Translations under genes and position numbers: made by a program | Notes under the pieces: generated by a model | What the model was told of the DNA's origin: nothing | Database searches by the model: none | What the model saw: the letters and a program-made list of their open reading frames with translations, nothing else | NCBI RefSeq assembly: GCF_011762185.1 | Contig: NZ_JAASQJ010000007.1 | Coordinates: 150,503 to 214,502 of the forward strand | DNA length: 64,000 bases | Reading direction: 5' to 3' | DNA from: Dyadobacter arcticus | Lineage (GTDB): Bacteria; Bacteroidota; Bacteroidia; Cytophagales; Spirosomataceae | Part shown: piece by piece, positions 26,795-35,576 of the stretch | Layout of the letters: each line of letters begins with the position of its first letter | Position numbering within the stretch: position 1 is the stretch's first letter

Positions 26795-27727
26795 TTAAAT
26801 CGCAGGGCTGTCCAGAATAAACCTTCTTTTATTCCTGTAAATCCTGGTGGCACCTGTTTTAAGGACTTCGAGGTAAACGTCCATATTTTTGGATTTTCCT
26901 TGTCCGTAAACGATACCGTCCATATTTTGTAATGCGTTGGCAAGATCATCGTCAGGCATATTGTCCATAATTTCCCGAGTGGTGTAAGTGGCAAAAGGCT
27001 TTTTTTCAAGTCTTTCAAGATAATTTTTCCAGACAATAATTGCCTTTTCAGCATCCTTGATGTTATTTCTTTCTCTCGCATTGCGCATAAGGCGATTGAA
27101 GGACCTAACATATTCAAGATGTCTTCGCTGCAATTTGATAAGCTGCCATTGTTTGAAAATGTCCTGCCCGAAAACCCAGTAAATGCTTCCGGCCACACCG
27201 ATAATCAATGCAATCGAGCCTATTAAGATTGAAAAGTTAAACTGCCTGCTTAATGGGAGTAGTCTTGTTTCAGCTATTAGAACGGGCTTTTCTTCCGTTT
27301 TAGTAATGTTACTACAGGTTAAAAAAACCGAATCTATCGATGTAAAAACAGCGGTACAATCCTTTTTTTGGAAACTGTAAACGGGTAACCGAAGCGATTG
27401 TAATGGTGATACATCGAAAGAAACAAGCTGATAAACTGCACTGTCCAAACTTCCACGCTCATCGGTGCTGGACACGAAACTTCGCTGGGAAATGATTTCA
27501 AATGGGGAAAAATTAAATGAGCTGTCTGGGAAAAATACCTCCGTTTCAGGTTTGTGCCGCACGCTGAGCGAAAAGTAAACAGGCTTTCCCACCTCTATAC
27601 TATCAGATAGAAAAACACCGGTGGGCTTGATTCGCTGACCAAATGTAATACTTGAAAAAAGAAGCACTATGAAAATTACCCAGGCTACTTTCTTGATCTC
27701 ACCATAAACAGTGGTCATTTTATCCAT
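26795..27727 (-). CDS. BatD-like membrane protein of the Bat operon
   Basis: The 310-residue protein has an N-terminal hydrophobic signal (KKVAWVIFIVLLFSSITFG), a beta-rich extracytoplasmic part to about 165, one transmembrane helix (FNFSILIGSIALIIGVAGSIY region, near 165-185), and a helical cytoplasmic C-terminus. No enzyme motif is seen. Position between DUF58 and batA, six bases from batA, implies a scaffold role in the same complex. The ATG at 27727 (MDKMTTV) is taken as start because the longer frame would run into the upstream DUF58 gene. Confidence 0.7.
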   Translation of the reverse strand: MDKMTTVYGEIKKVAWVIFIVLLFSSITFGQRIKPTGVFLSDSIEVGKPVYFSLSVRHKPETEVFFPDSSFNFSPFEIISQRSFVSSTDERGSLDSAVYQLVSFDVSPLQSLRLPVYSFQKKDCTAVFTSIDSVFLTCSNITKTEEKPVLIAETRLLPLSRQFNFSILIGSIALIIGVAGSIYWVFGQDIFKQWQLIKLQRRHLEYVRSFNRLMRNARERNNIKDAEKAIIVWKNYLERLEKKPFATYTTREIMDNMPDDDLANALQNMDGIVYGQGKSKNMDVYLEVLKTGATRIYRNKRRFILDSPAI

Positions 27728-27734
27728 ATCGGGG

Positions 27735-28619
27735 TTAGGAAGCGGAGCTCTTGGTATAACGCCTGACTTTGAACAAATGGATGAGGGCAGGAACATAATC
27801 TTCCTGAGTGTTGATAGCTATATAATCTGCTCGGTTTTGGTGACAGAGCGTTTGCAGCTCAGAGCTACGGCTGCCAAACCGGTTTGCCATTTCCTCGCGG
27901 TATTGTTTCGATGAAGTATTAACCCAGACAGTAGTTTGTTTTTCTGCATCAAATAAGGGAATGATGCCCAATCCAGGCAAATTAACCTCTCTCGAATCGT
28001 ACAAATGAATGACGATCAGGTCATGTTTGCGGGCGAGTGCTTTGAGATTATGCTGGTAATTGCTGTCGATAAAATCGGAGATCAGAAAAATAAGACTGCG
28101 CCTCTTGAGAACATTCAGTGTGATAAGGATCGCGTCGGCAATGTTCGTTTGGGTGGATTCAGGTATGAGCTTGTATAACTCCGAAATTAACACATAACCA
28201 TGCTTCATTCCGTCGGAAGGCCGGATGTAACGTTCGTTCCTGTCTGAAAAGCAAAGTAACCCAACCCGTGTGGCTTCCTGGATTGCAGACAATGTAAGGA
28301 CGCCGCATATTTCCTTTGCTATATCAATTTTGAGTCTCTTAACCTCGCCAACCTGCTGGGAGGCGCTCACATCCAGCATGAAAAATGCCGTTTGCTCCTT
28401 ATCTTCTTTGAAAATCTTTATGAAAGTCCCGTGCCCTTTCGCTGAGGTATTCCAATCGATAGCGCGTACATCATCACCGTATTGATATAGCCTTAAGTCA
28501 TCAAACTCCAGGCCCGAACCTTTGAAAACAGAATGAAAGTTGCCGTGACGCTCACTTGTAACTGCTTTTCGCATCCTGATTTCATACTTTCTCAGCTTCC
28601 CTAAAAACTGTTCAAACAT
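27735..28619 (-). CDS. DUF58 domain-containing protein
   Basis: The 294-residue protein has the DUF58 hallmark GSGLEFDDLRLYQYGDDVRAIDWNTSAK (about 35-62), preceded by a helix, followed by a VWA-like fold with FMLDVSAS and FLISDFID. DUF58 proteins partner MoxR ATPases and VWA proteins; here no moxR gene is in the window. The start at 28619 (MFEQFLGKLRKYEI) is family-typical; a TATCTTTG box at 28666-28673 gives a sensible promoter. It heads the operon DUF58, BatD-like, batA, rnhB. Confidence 0.9.
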   Translation of the reverse strand: MFEQFLGKLRKYEIRMRKAVTSERHGNFHSVFKGSGLEFDDLRLYQYGDDVRAIDWNTSAKGHGTFIKIFKEDKEQTAFFMLDVSASQQVGEVKRLKIDIAKEICGVLTLSAIQEATRVGLLCFSDRNERYIRPSDGMKHGYVLISELYKLIPESTQTNIADAILITLNVLKRRSLIFLISDFIDSNYQHNLKALARKHDLIVIHLYDSREVNLPGLGIIPLFDAEKQTTVWVNTSSKQYREEMANRFGSRSSELQTLCHQNRADYIAINTQEDYVPALIHLFKVRRYTKSSAS

Positions 28620-28665
28620 AAGTTTTGCGAAAAATTTGCAACCTTTGCTATCAAATGTGTACAAA

Positions 28666-28673
28666 CAAAGATA
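28666..28673 (-). promoter_or_regulatory. Candidate promoter of the Bat-type operon
   Basis: The minus strand reads TATCTTTG, 46 bases before the DUF58 start codon. It lies in a 69-base divergent gap shared with the DUF4296 lipoprotein gene. Confidence 0.5.
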
Positions 28674-28688
28674 TGCATTTTGATAGTT

Positions 28689-29063
28689 ATGCTGCGTTCA
28701 ACCACGATTTTCCGGCCTGGGGTAGTCCTTTTCCTGACATTGCATTTGCTGTTATGCGCTTGTACTGAAGAGGAAAAGCCGCCGAAGAATACCATGTCCG
28801 AAGAACAAATGGCGACGATCCTGACAGACATTCATTTGGCAGAATCCAGGGTAAACCGCTTGCAGCTGAGGTCTCTCGATTCTTCGCTGATGATCTTCAA
28901 CCGACTAAAAAACGACATTTGGAAAAAGCATAAGGTCGATACGCTGGCGTACAGGGAAAGTTATTCGTACTATATGACGCATCCGCAGCTTATGACACGC
29001 ATTTATGAAAACGTGAATAAGAAAATTGAGAAAAGGGAGAAAAACAGCAATATTAAGCTTTGA
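28689..29063 (+). CDS. DUF4296 lipoprotein
   Basis: The 124-residue protein has a lipoprotein signal (LFLTLHLLLCAC, lipidated Cys near residue 25) followed by SEEQMATILTDIHLAESRV, the mark of the Bacteroidota DUF4296 family, and a helical Lys-rich C-terminus. Function unknown. The ATG at 28689 is favoured over a TTG nine bases earlier. It shares a divergent promoter region with the DUF58 gene and precedes the polyprenol glycosyltransferase by 51 bases. Confidence 0.85.
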   Translation: MLRSTTIFRPGVVLFLTLHLLLCACTEEEKPPKNTMSEEQMATILTDIHLAESRVNRLQLRSLDSSLMIFNRLKNDIWKKHKVDTLAYRESYSYYMTHPQLMTRIYENVNKKIEKREKNSNIKL

Positions 29064-29114
29064 AATACTTATACCCCTCTTTATCAAACATTTAACTTAA
29101 ACCAATCTTTACTT

Positions 29115-29852
29115 GTGAACAATTGTATTGTAGTTATACCAACCTACAACGAGATTGAAAATGTTGAAGCAATCATTCGAAAAGTATTCAGCCTAAATCA
29201 TCCGTTTGACCTTTTAATTATAGACGACGGATCTCCGGATGGAACAGCAGCTATTGTAAAAAGCCTCATGAATGAATATGAGGGGTGTTTGCATTTGGTA
29301 GAAAGAAAAGGGAAATTAGGATTAGGCACCGCATACATTCATGGTTTCAAGTGGGCGCTGGACAAAGGCTATGAATATATCTTTGAAATGGACGCTGATT
29401 TCTCACACCCTCCCGAAGATTTAATTCGATTATACCACGCTTGTGCAACAGAGGGTAATGATGTCGCGATTGGTTCGCGGTATATTACCGGTGTTAATGT
29501 GGTGAACTGGCCAATAAACAGGGTTTTAATGTCCTATTTTGCTGGTTATTATGTGCGGATGATTACGGGTATGCAAATCATGGACCCCACAGCCGGATTT
29601 ATCTGCTACACCAGTAAGGTGCTTAGAACGATCAACCTTGACAATATTAAATTCATCGGTTATGCATTCCAGATCGAGATGAAATTCAACTCGTGGAAGT
29701 ATGGTTTCAAGATTGCCGAGGTACCTATTATTTTTACAGACAGGACCAAAGGTGCCTCCAAAATGTCAAGGGGTATTTTTAAAGAAGCCATTCTTGGCGT
29801 GATCAATCTGAAAGTGAGCAGTTATTTCAAACGGTATATTCCTAAACATTAA
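29115..29852 (+). CDS. Polyprenol-monophosphate mannose synthase-type glycosyltransferase (GT2)
   Basis: The 245-residue protein resembles the soluble form of dolichyl-phosphate mannosyltransferase: VVIPTYNEIENV, IIDDGSPDGT (about 36-45), GLGTAYIHGFKWAL, MDADFSHPP (about 92-100) and GSRYITG. It likely moves a hexose from a nucleotide sugar onto polyprenyl phosphate, making a donor for periplasmic glycosylation. There is no C-terminal membrane domain. It starts with GTG. Its last 11 bases overlap the convergent M20 gene. Two polytopic proteins at 47-49.5 kb could be GT-C users of such donors, but that link is inference only. Confidence 0.87.
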   Translation: MNNCIVVIPTYNEIENVEAIIRKVFSLNHPFDLLIIDDGSPDGTAAIVKSLMNEYEGCLHLVERKGKLGLGTAYIHGFKWALDKGYEYIFEMDADFSHPPEDLIRLYHACATEGNDVAIGSRYITGVNVVNWPINRVLMSYFAGYYVRMITGMQIMDPTAGFICYTSKVLRTINLDNIKFIGYAFQIEMKFNSWKYGFKIAEVPIIFTDRTKGASKMSRGIFKEAILGVINLKVSSYFKRYIPKH

Positions 29853-31035
29853 GTTCAGAAATAGCCAGCCAGCTCATTAACCCGGTTGAGATTTCCAGTG
29901 CACTTTCGTCAATGTCAAATGTAGGCGTATGAACGCCCGAGATGATTCCCCTGTCTTCATTGCGTGTTCCCAGGCGGTAAAAGCAAGAGTCTACAACTTG
30001 CGAGTAAAAGGCAAAATCTTCCCCCGCCATCCATAGATCCAGGTCGAGCACGTTTTCTGCTCCGACGTAGCCAGAAGCGGCAGTCCTGACGCGCCGGGTC
30101 AGCTCTGGATGGTTTTTGAGAAAAGGATATCCTTTTACAATGTCAAAAACACAGCTTCCACCCATGGCTTCGGCAATGCTTTCAGCCATTTTCTTCATTC
30201 TTTTTAGTCCATCTTCACGCCATTCTTCATCCATGCAGCGCCACGTTCCCTGGATCGTCACTTCATTGGGAATCACATTGGTAACGCCATCTGCAATAAA
30301 TCTTCCGAAAGACAACACAGCAGGATTGGCAGGATTGCGGTTACGGCTGATGATTTGCTGCAATGCAACGATAATGTGCGATGCTATCAATACAGGATCT
30401 ATCAATTGATGAGGCGCTGCGGCATGTCCGCCTTTTCCTTTTACTGTCAGATAAAGTTCGTCGGTACTTGCCATGTACATTCCCTCTCTAAACCCAATTT
30501 TACCAACCGGAATATTGGGCGCAACATGCTGACCAACCATACTGGCAGGTTTCGGGTTCTCCAGCACGCCTTCCCTGATCATGAGTGAAGCGCCCCCCGG
30601 GGCCTTTTCCTCTGCGGGCTGAAAAATCAGTTTAACGGTTCCTTCAAATTCCTCTTTGAGTTGATGGAGGATCCGGGCAGTTCCGAGCAATGAGGAAGTA
30701 TGAACATCGTGTCCGCACGCATGCATGACGCCCGGGACATTGGATTTATAAGGTACATTGTTCGCTTCGAGAATTGGTAAGGCATCCATGTCCGCCCGCA
30801 AGCCCACCACCCTTTTTTCCGGATTCCGTCCTTCAATAATGGCAACCACGCCTGTCCCAGCCACGCCTTCTTCCGGCTGTAGACCAATTGCGGAGAGTTC
30901 GGCGGCAACATACTTTGCTGTTTTGAACTCTTCAAATGATAATTCCGGATTGCTGTGAAGATGGCGGCGGTGTGCAATGATATCGGCGGACTGGTTCGTG
31001 GCAAGCGCTTTTATTTTTTCCTGAAGCTGAGACAT
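29842..31035 (-). CDS. M20-family amidohydrolase (N-acyl-amino-acid or hippurate hydrolase type)
   Basis: The 397-residue protein has the M20D motifs: RRHLHSNPELSFEE (about 23-36), GLRADMDALP (about 77-86), GVMHACGHDVHT (metal ligands Cys and His, about 101-112), and FQPAEEKAPGG (catalytic Glu, about 138-148). The dimerisation domain lies about 190-300. It hydrolyses N-acylated amino acids or related amides in the cytoplasm; exact substrate not evident. A TACCTTTG promoter box precedes it. Its 3' end overlaps the convergent glycosyltransferase by 11 bases. Confidence 0.92.
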   Translation of the reverse strand: MSQLQEKIKALATNQSADIIAHRRHLHSNPELSFEEFKTAKYVAAELSAIGLQPEEGVAGTGVVAIIEGRNPEKRVVGLRADMDALPILEANNVPYKSNVPGVMHACGHDVHTSSLLGTARILHQLKEEFEGTVKLIFQPAEEKAPGGASLMIREGVLENPKPASMVGQHVAPNIPVGKIGFREGMYMASTDELYLTVKGKGGHAAAPHQLIDPVLIASHIIVALQQIISRNRNPANPAVLSFGRFIADGVTNVIPNEVTIQGTWRCMDEEWREDGLKRMKKMAESIAEAMGGSCVFDIVKGYPFLKNHPELTRRVRTAASGYVGAENVLDLDLWMAGEDFAFYSQVVDSCFYRLGTRNEDRGIISGVHTPTFDIDESALEISTGLMSWLAISELNV

Positions 31036-31083
31036 AATGGGCTTAAATCTTACTCTGATACCTATTTGACATTACAAATCTTC

Positions 31084-31091
31084 CAAAGGTA
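31084..31091 (-). promoter_or_regulatory. Candidate promoter of the M20 amidohydrolase
   Basis: The minus strand reads TACCTTTG, 48 bases before the start codon, in the divergent gap with the methyltransferase gene. Confidence 0.5.
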
Positions 31092-31193
31092 AGAATAAAT
31101 AGAATGGCTTGCCGGAGGGTTCTGCAAAGTCCATTTCGCCCTCCTTTTGCTAAGAAGACGTTATGCATTGGATATTGTTCCAAAGAAAAAAGG

Positions 31194-31201
31194 TAATTTT
31201 G
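31194..31201 (+). promoter_or_regulatory. Candidate promoter of the methyltransferase-led cluster
   Basis: TAATTTTG lies 31 bases before the preferred methyltransferase start (31233) and only 7 before the alternative ATG at 31209, so the predicted start of transcription favours the later codon. Confidence 0.5.
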
Positions 31202-31232
31202 ACCAGATATGAATCAATCATTATACCACAAA

Positions 31233-32114
31233 ATGAATAAAAAGGAGTTTTTAGAATCATTGGTTTGTCCACTTACCGGAACCCCGTTAACATTAGCCGC
31301 CGACGGCCAGACACTCAGCAGCCAGGACGGTACCATTTACGAAATTGGTGATACGGGCATTGTTAATATGTTATATCCCAAAGAATTACTCCCCGAAGAT
31401 GCCCGCGAGCAATATCTTTACGACCAAGCTTTTTTAAGATACGACAGAGGCGTTTCATGGGTTTTTGAAACACTCAACCATTCCGATGAGGCTTCCACAA
31501 GACAATTCTTTATTGATCTGATGGAGTTGAAACCAGGTATGACCGCATTGGAAGTAGGAGCGGGCACTGGCAAAGATTCAGCATTGATATTGGACCGGGT
31601 TAGACCGGGCGGTACGGCGGTGTTATCCGACCTGTCACCCAATATGCTTAAACTGGCACAAGAAAAACTTTCCACTGAGGACGTCAATGTCCATTACTTT
31701 TTGGGTAACGGCTCATATCTCCCTTTTCCTGACGATACATTCGACGCAATATTTCATTTTGGGGGAATTAACACATTTTCAGAGAGAAAAAGGGCATTTG
31801 ACGAATTAACCCGCGTCGTTCGTCCTGGCGGTAAAGTGGTGGTTGGCGACGAAAGCGTTGCGCCCTGGTTACGAAACACGCCTAGTTATGCTACTTTATT
31901 AAAAGCAAATCCATTGTTCCGAGCAGAAGTGCCTTTGGAAGATGTTCCTGCTAATATTGAGAATTTCAAATTGCATTATGTTTTCGGCAATGCCTTTTAC
32001 GTAATGGAATACAGGGTTACTGCCAAAGCACCGGAGGTAGACATTGATCTGCCAATTCCTGGGAAGGATTTTGTTGACACATGGCGTTTGCGCGCTGAAA
32101 AAGCGGTCGACTAA
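31233..32114 (+). CDS. SAM-dependent methyltransferase with Trm112-like N-terminus
   Basis: The 293-residue protein begins with a Trm112-like segment (FLESLVCPLTGTPLTLA) followed by a class I methyltransferase domain: motif I ALEVGAGTGKD (about 108-118), a motif II-III region LSDLSPNMLKLA, and PFPDDTFDAIFHFGGINTF. Small-molecule or glycan O- or N-methylation is the usual role of such UbiE/type-11 enzymes; the acceptor is unknown. An alternative ATG at 31209 exists, but promoter position favours 31233. It is the first gene of a five-gene rightward block. Confidence 0.82.
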   Translation: MNKKEFLESLVCPLTGTPLTLAADGQTLSSQDGTIYEIGDTGIVNMLYPKELLPEDAREQYLYDQAFLRYDRGVSWVFETLNHSDEASTRQFFIDLMELKPGMTALEVGAGTGKDSALILDRVRPGGTAVLSDLSPNMLKLAQEKLSTEDVNVHYFLGNGSYLPFPDDTFDAIFHFGGINTFSERKRAFDELTRVVRPGGKVVVGDESVAPWLRNTPSYATLLKANPLFRAEVPLEDVPANIENFKLHYVFGNAFYVMEYRVTAKAPEVDIDLPIPGKDFVDTWRLRAEKAVD

Positions 32115-32149
32115 TCTCTTCTCTATTAAAATTTAATTTCAAATAATTC

Positions 32150-33085
32150 ATGTGGGTTAAAAAAGGAGTAGTATATAAACCGGACGGAAGCCTGCCGCAC
32201 AGTCTTTCACACGCCCAGGTACCTTTCGCTTACAAGCATAAAGATTTTCTTCGCATCTATTTTTCATCGCGCGATTCGGAAGGGCAGTCCCGTCCGACTT
32301 TCCTGGATGTAGATTATGACGATCCTCAAAAGATACTTTATATACATGATAAGCCTATTTTAGAATTGGGCGGGCCGGGAGAATATGATGAAACTGGATC
32401 AATGCCTTCCTGGTTTGTCGACAGGCCAAACGGCGATATCTGGCTGTACTATACCGGATGGAACCGAACCTGGAATTCTTACAGGCTTTCAATGGGATTA
32501 GCTGTAAGTACAGACGGTGGCTTATCTTTCAAAAAAATGTTTGTCGGCCCGATCATGGACCGCAGCATTCAAAATCCGCTTTGGGCCGCGCAGCCATCGG
32601 TCATGATTGACGATGACGGCACCTGGCGGATGTGGTACATTTCAGGCCATAAATGCGAATACATTCATGGATATCCCGAACCTTACTATCGCGGACAATC
32701 AGCCACTTCCAAAGATGGTATCCACTGGGAAATCAGCAACATTCCAATGCTCGATTTTGACGATTTTCTGCATGCAGTAGGACGTCCGAGCGTTTTTAAG
32801 GAAGACGGTATTTACAAAATGTACTATTCTTACCGCCATACCCGCGACTATCGCACTGACCGCAATCAAAGCTACCGCTTGGGTTATGCGGAATCTGTCG
32901 ATGGAACGAATTGGGAAAGAAAAGACAATTTGGTGGGCATTGCCAAATCAGACAACCCGGAAGATTTTGATTATCAGATGATTGATTATGCTAATTTTTA
33001 CCAGCATAATGGTAAGAAATACCTGCTTTATAATGGTAATGGATTTGGAGCTGCAGGATTTGCATATGCAGTTTGGGAAGATTAA
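32150..33085 (+). CDS. Five-bladed beta-propeller protein, GH43/GH32-like
   Basis: The 311-residue cytoplasmic-looking protein (no signal peptide) shows propeller repeats of the type GDIWLYYTGW, GTWRMWYISG, GIYKMYYSYR and KKYLLYNGNG, each paired with LAVSTDGGLSF or ATSKDGIHWE strands. This resembles glycoside hydrolase clans with five-bladed folds (GH32/43/62/68/130). The catalytic acids cannot be assigned securely, so hydrolase, phosphorylase or pure binding function are all open. It sits 35 bases after the methyltransferase and 29 before the PhyH gene, in the same transcript. Confidence 0.75.
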   Translation: MWVKKGVVYKPDGSLPHSLSHAQVPFAYKHKDFLRIYFSSRDSEGQSRPTFLDVDYDDPQKILYIHDKPILELGGPGEYDETGSMPSWFVDRPNGDIWLYYTGWNRTWNSYRLSMGLAVSTDGGLSFKKMFVGPIMDRSIQNPLWAAQPSVMIDDDGTWRMWYISGHKCEYIHGYPEPYYRGQSATSKDGIHWEISNIPMLDFDDFLHAVGRPSVFKEDGIYKMYYSYRHTRDYRTDRNQSYRLGYAESVDGTNWERKDNLVGIAKSDNPEDFDYQMIDYANFYQHNGKKYLLYNGNGFGAAGFAYAVWED

Positions 33086-33114
33086 GCAACAACGATTTCA
33101 AAAGGGGATTTACA

Positions 33115-33933
33115 ATGAGTACACTTCAGGAACAATTTAACAGTGATGGTTATGTCCTTTTAAGAGGTTTTCTCGACAAGGAAGTCATCAATAGTATATA
33201 TCGCGACGCGAGAAAAATTTTTAATGCGCAGATCAAACATGTCACCGGGAAGTCGGTGGACATTGATGACCGCGATGCGTTTGAAAATGCTATGTTTGAA
33301 TTTTTCGAAAAGGATTTCAATGCATTTGTAAATACGGGCAAAACGGTTCAGCATGCCTTCTCGCTTCACCGCCTGGGGCTTGATCCAAAAATAGAAAACC
33401 TGTTGAAAGAAGCAGGCCTTTCTAATCCGATCATCGGGGCCCGTGCAGCGATGCAATTCAACAGCCGCTTTTTATCCAAAGACGGCAGCAAACACTGGAA
33501 GCTCGACGCACATCAGGATTGGCGGACGGGCCAGGGTTCATTGGATAGCGCGGTGATCTGGTTTCCAATGGTAGATGCCGGTGCAGAAATTGGAGCTTTG
33601 CAAGTGATTCCGGGAAGTCATAAAACTGGTTTGCAACAGTCCACCACTTCCGGATATCAGGGAGGCATTACCTCTTCCATTAAAGAGGAGGATTTTATTC
33701 AAACAGAATTCCAGGTCGGTGATATCCTGCTTTTTTCGGCATTTTTAATCCATCAGTCAGGAAACAATGTGACAAACAACATCCGCTGGTCGGTACAATT
33801 GCGTTACAACAACCTGGACGAGCCGACTTTTATTGATCGGGGCTACCCGATGGCTTACATCTACAAACCGGAAACGGAACTGGTAACCCCGGATTTCCCG
33901 ACCGTTGCGCAATTAAAAGAGGTTTTTAGTTAA
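33115..33933 (+). CDS. PhyH-type Fe(II)/2-oxoglutarate dioxygenase
   Basis: The 272-residue protein carries the iron triad: His133 and Asp135 in LDAHQDWRTG and a distal His near 213 in LIHQSGNN, followed by a 2-oxoglutarate-binding Arg in IRWSVQLRY. FNSDGYVLLRGFLDKEVI at the start is typical of PhyH enzymes, which hydroxylate or otherwise oxidise small molecules. The substrate is unknown; neighbours suggest a sugar or glycolipid. The ATG at 33115 gives the family-like beginning; the longer frame overlaps the previous gene. Five bases separate it from the GT2 gene that follows. Confidence 0.87.
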   Translation: MSTLQEQFNSDGYVLLRGFLDKEVINSIYRDARKIFNAQIKHVTGKSVDIDDRDAFENAMFEFFEKDFNAFVNTGKTVQHAFSLHRLGLDPKIENLLKEAGLSNPIIGARAAMQFNSRFLSKDGSKHWKLDAHQDWRTGQGSLDSAVIWFPMVDAGAEIGALQVIPGSHKTGLQQSTTSGYQGGITSSIKEEDFIQTEFQVGDILLFSAFLIHQSGNNVTNNIRWSVQLRYNNLDEPTFIDRGYPMAYIYKPETELVTPDFPTVAQLKEVFS

Positions 33934-33937
33934 ATAA

Positions 33938-34747
33938 ATGAAAGTTTCCGTCTGCGTTCCCACCTACAACCACGAACGATACATTGCCCAAATGCTCGAT
34001 GGGGCATTGATGCAACAGACAGATTTCACTTTTGAGATTGTAATTGGTGACGACGCCTCTTCGGATTCGTCACCAACTATTATCCGGGAATATGCCCAAA
34101 AACATCCTGGAAAAATCAGGGCTTTTCTGCATTCAGAAAATCAGGGGCCCAAGGAGCCACGAGAATTCGCCGGCAGAAACAATGTGCTTCAGCTATTGAA
34201 AACCTGCCGTGGAGAATATGTCGCTATGTGTGAAGGGGATGACTTCTGGACTGATCCAATGAAACTTCAAAAGCAGGTGGATTTCCTCGATGATCATCCA
34301 GACTTTTCGATTTGCCACCACAACATGCTGGTCATTTACGAGGACGGTTCGCCTGAACATTCTTTTAATAAACCTGATCAAAAACCTGTTTCGACCATTG
34401 TGGATATCCTGGAAGACCGTTGGTTTATGGCGACCGCGAGCTGGATGTACCGCAATCATTTTCTCGCCCATGATTTTGCTGATTGGCATGCCAAAGCTGC
34501 TGCCGGGGATTGGGCAATTATGATCCAGATTGCAGCAACCGGAAGAATTGGTTATTTACCTGAAATGATGGGAGTGTACAGGAAACACAGCGCAGGTTTA
34601 AGCCATGTACACTCGCATTCCAATCAAAAATTTCTGCAAAACCGAAAGGAAATGTTTGAAAATGTGGATCACTGGCTGAACTATAAGTACCACGGTACTA
34701 TTGAAAAAACACTTGCAACCTACACTGAAAGGCTTGCAGCCTTTTAA
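33938..34747 (+). CDS. Family 2 glycosyltransferase
   Basis: The 269-residue protein has the GT2 fold: VSVCVPTYNHERYI, IVIGDDASSDSS (about 34-45), and MCEGDDFWTDP (about 95-105) with the DxD-type acidic motif. YRKHSAGLSH near the C-terminus is a usual acceptor-side motif. It probably adds a sugar to a surface glycan or to a product modified by the neighbouring methyltransferase and dioxygenase. It follows the PhyH gene by four bases, so coupling is tight. No membrane helix. Confidence 0.88.
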   Translation: MKVSVCVPTYNHERYIAQMLDGALMQQTDFTFEIVIGDDASSDSSPTIIREYAQKHPGKIRAFLHSENQGPKEPREFAGRNNVLQLLKTCRGEYVAMCEGDDFWTDPMKLQKQVDFLDDHPDFSICHHNMLVIYEDGSPEHSFNKPDQKPVSTIVDILEDRWFMATASWMYRNHFLAHDFADWHAKAAAGDWAIMIQIAATGRIGYLPEMMGVYRKHSAGLSHVHSHSNQKFLQNRKEMFENVDHWLNYKYHGTIEKTLATYTERLAAF

Positions 34748-34804
34748 AATTGGCAGTACAGATTAAAAATCTTTAATTTGTACTGTTTACAACATTTGCA
34801 TTAT

Positions 34805-35569
34805 ATGAAGCTAAGCGTCGTAATACCAGCTTATAACGAGGAAGAATCGATTACAGACACTCTTGTATCGCTGCACACTACATTAAATAAATACAATATC
34901 CCTCACGAGATTTGTGTGACTAACGATAATTCCAAAGACGGAACGCTTCGGGTATTGGACGAACTTTCTTTGCGAATCCCAACGCTAGTTTATTACACCA
35001 ATCCTGGCCCAAATGGTTTTGGTTATGCGGTACGTTACGGTTTGGAACGGTTCAAGGGTGATTGTGTAGCTGTTTTTATGGCCGATATGTCCGATGATCC
35101 GGAAGATCTGGCAAAGTATTACTTCAAAATGCTGGAAGGGGATTACGACTGTGTATTTGGGTCCAGGTGGGAAAAAGGTGGAAAGGTCATTGATTATCCG
35201 GCGCTGAAAAAACTCATCAATCGGGTGGCCAATTTCATTGTGCGCATTTTGATGGGTATCAAATACAACGATACGACCAATGCCTTTAAACTTTATAAAC
35301 GGGAAACCATTGAGGGAATCAAACCCTTTCTCGCCCCTCACTTTAATCTCACCATTGAACTTCCTCTTAAAGCCATCGTCCGCGGTTACAACTATGCAGT
35401 AGTACCCAATAGCTGGACCAATCGTAAATATGGCGTTTCCAAACTAAAAATCAAGGAAATGGGAAGTCGCTACTTCTTTATTCTCATGTATTGTCTGATT
35501 GAGAAGTACTTTTCTCAGGGTGACTTCATGAAGAAAGACGTGGCTCCCAAAAAAGAGGTAAGCAGGTAA
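34805..35569 (+). CDS. Family 2 glycosyltransferase, polyprenyl-phosphate type
   Basis: The 254-residue protein begins LSVVIPAYNEEESI and has TNDNSKDGT (about 38-46), NGFGYAVRYGLE, and MADMSDDPED (about 93-102) in place of the more usual DADxQ, followed by a GSRWEKGG block and NRKYGVSKLKIKEMG. It resembles DPM1/DesK-like glycosyltransferases that act on polyprenyl phosphate. The ATG at 34805 is chosen since the longer frame adds an unusual leader. It ends the five-gene block and meets a convergent membrane-protein gene seven bases later. Confidence 0.86.
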   Translation: MKLSVVIPAYNEEESITDTLVSLHTTLNKYNIPHEICVTNDNSKDGTLRVLDELSLRIPTLVYYTNPGPNGFGYAVRYGLERFKGDCVAVFMADMSDDPEDLAKYYFKMLEGDYDCVFGSRWEKGGKVIDYPALKKLINRVANFIVRILMGIKYNDTTNAFKLYKRETIEGIKPFLAPHFNLTIELPLKAIVRGYNYAVVPNSWTNRKYGVSKLKIKEMGSRYFFILMYCLIEKYFSQGDFMKKDVAPKKEVSR

Positions 35570-35576
35570 TATTCAA

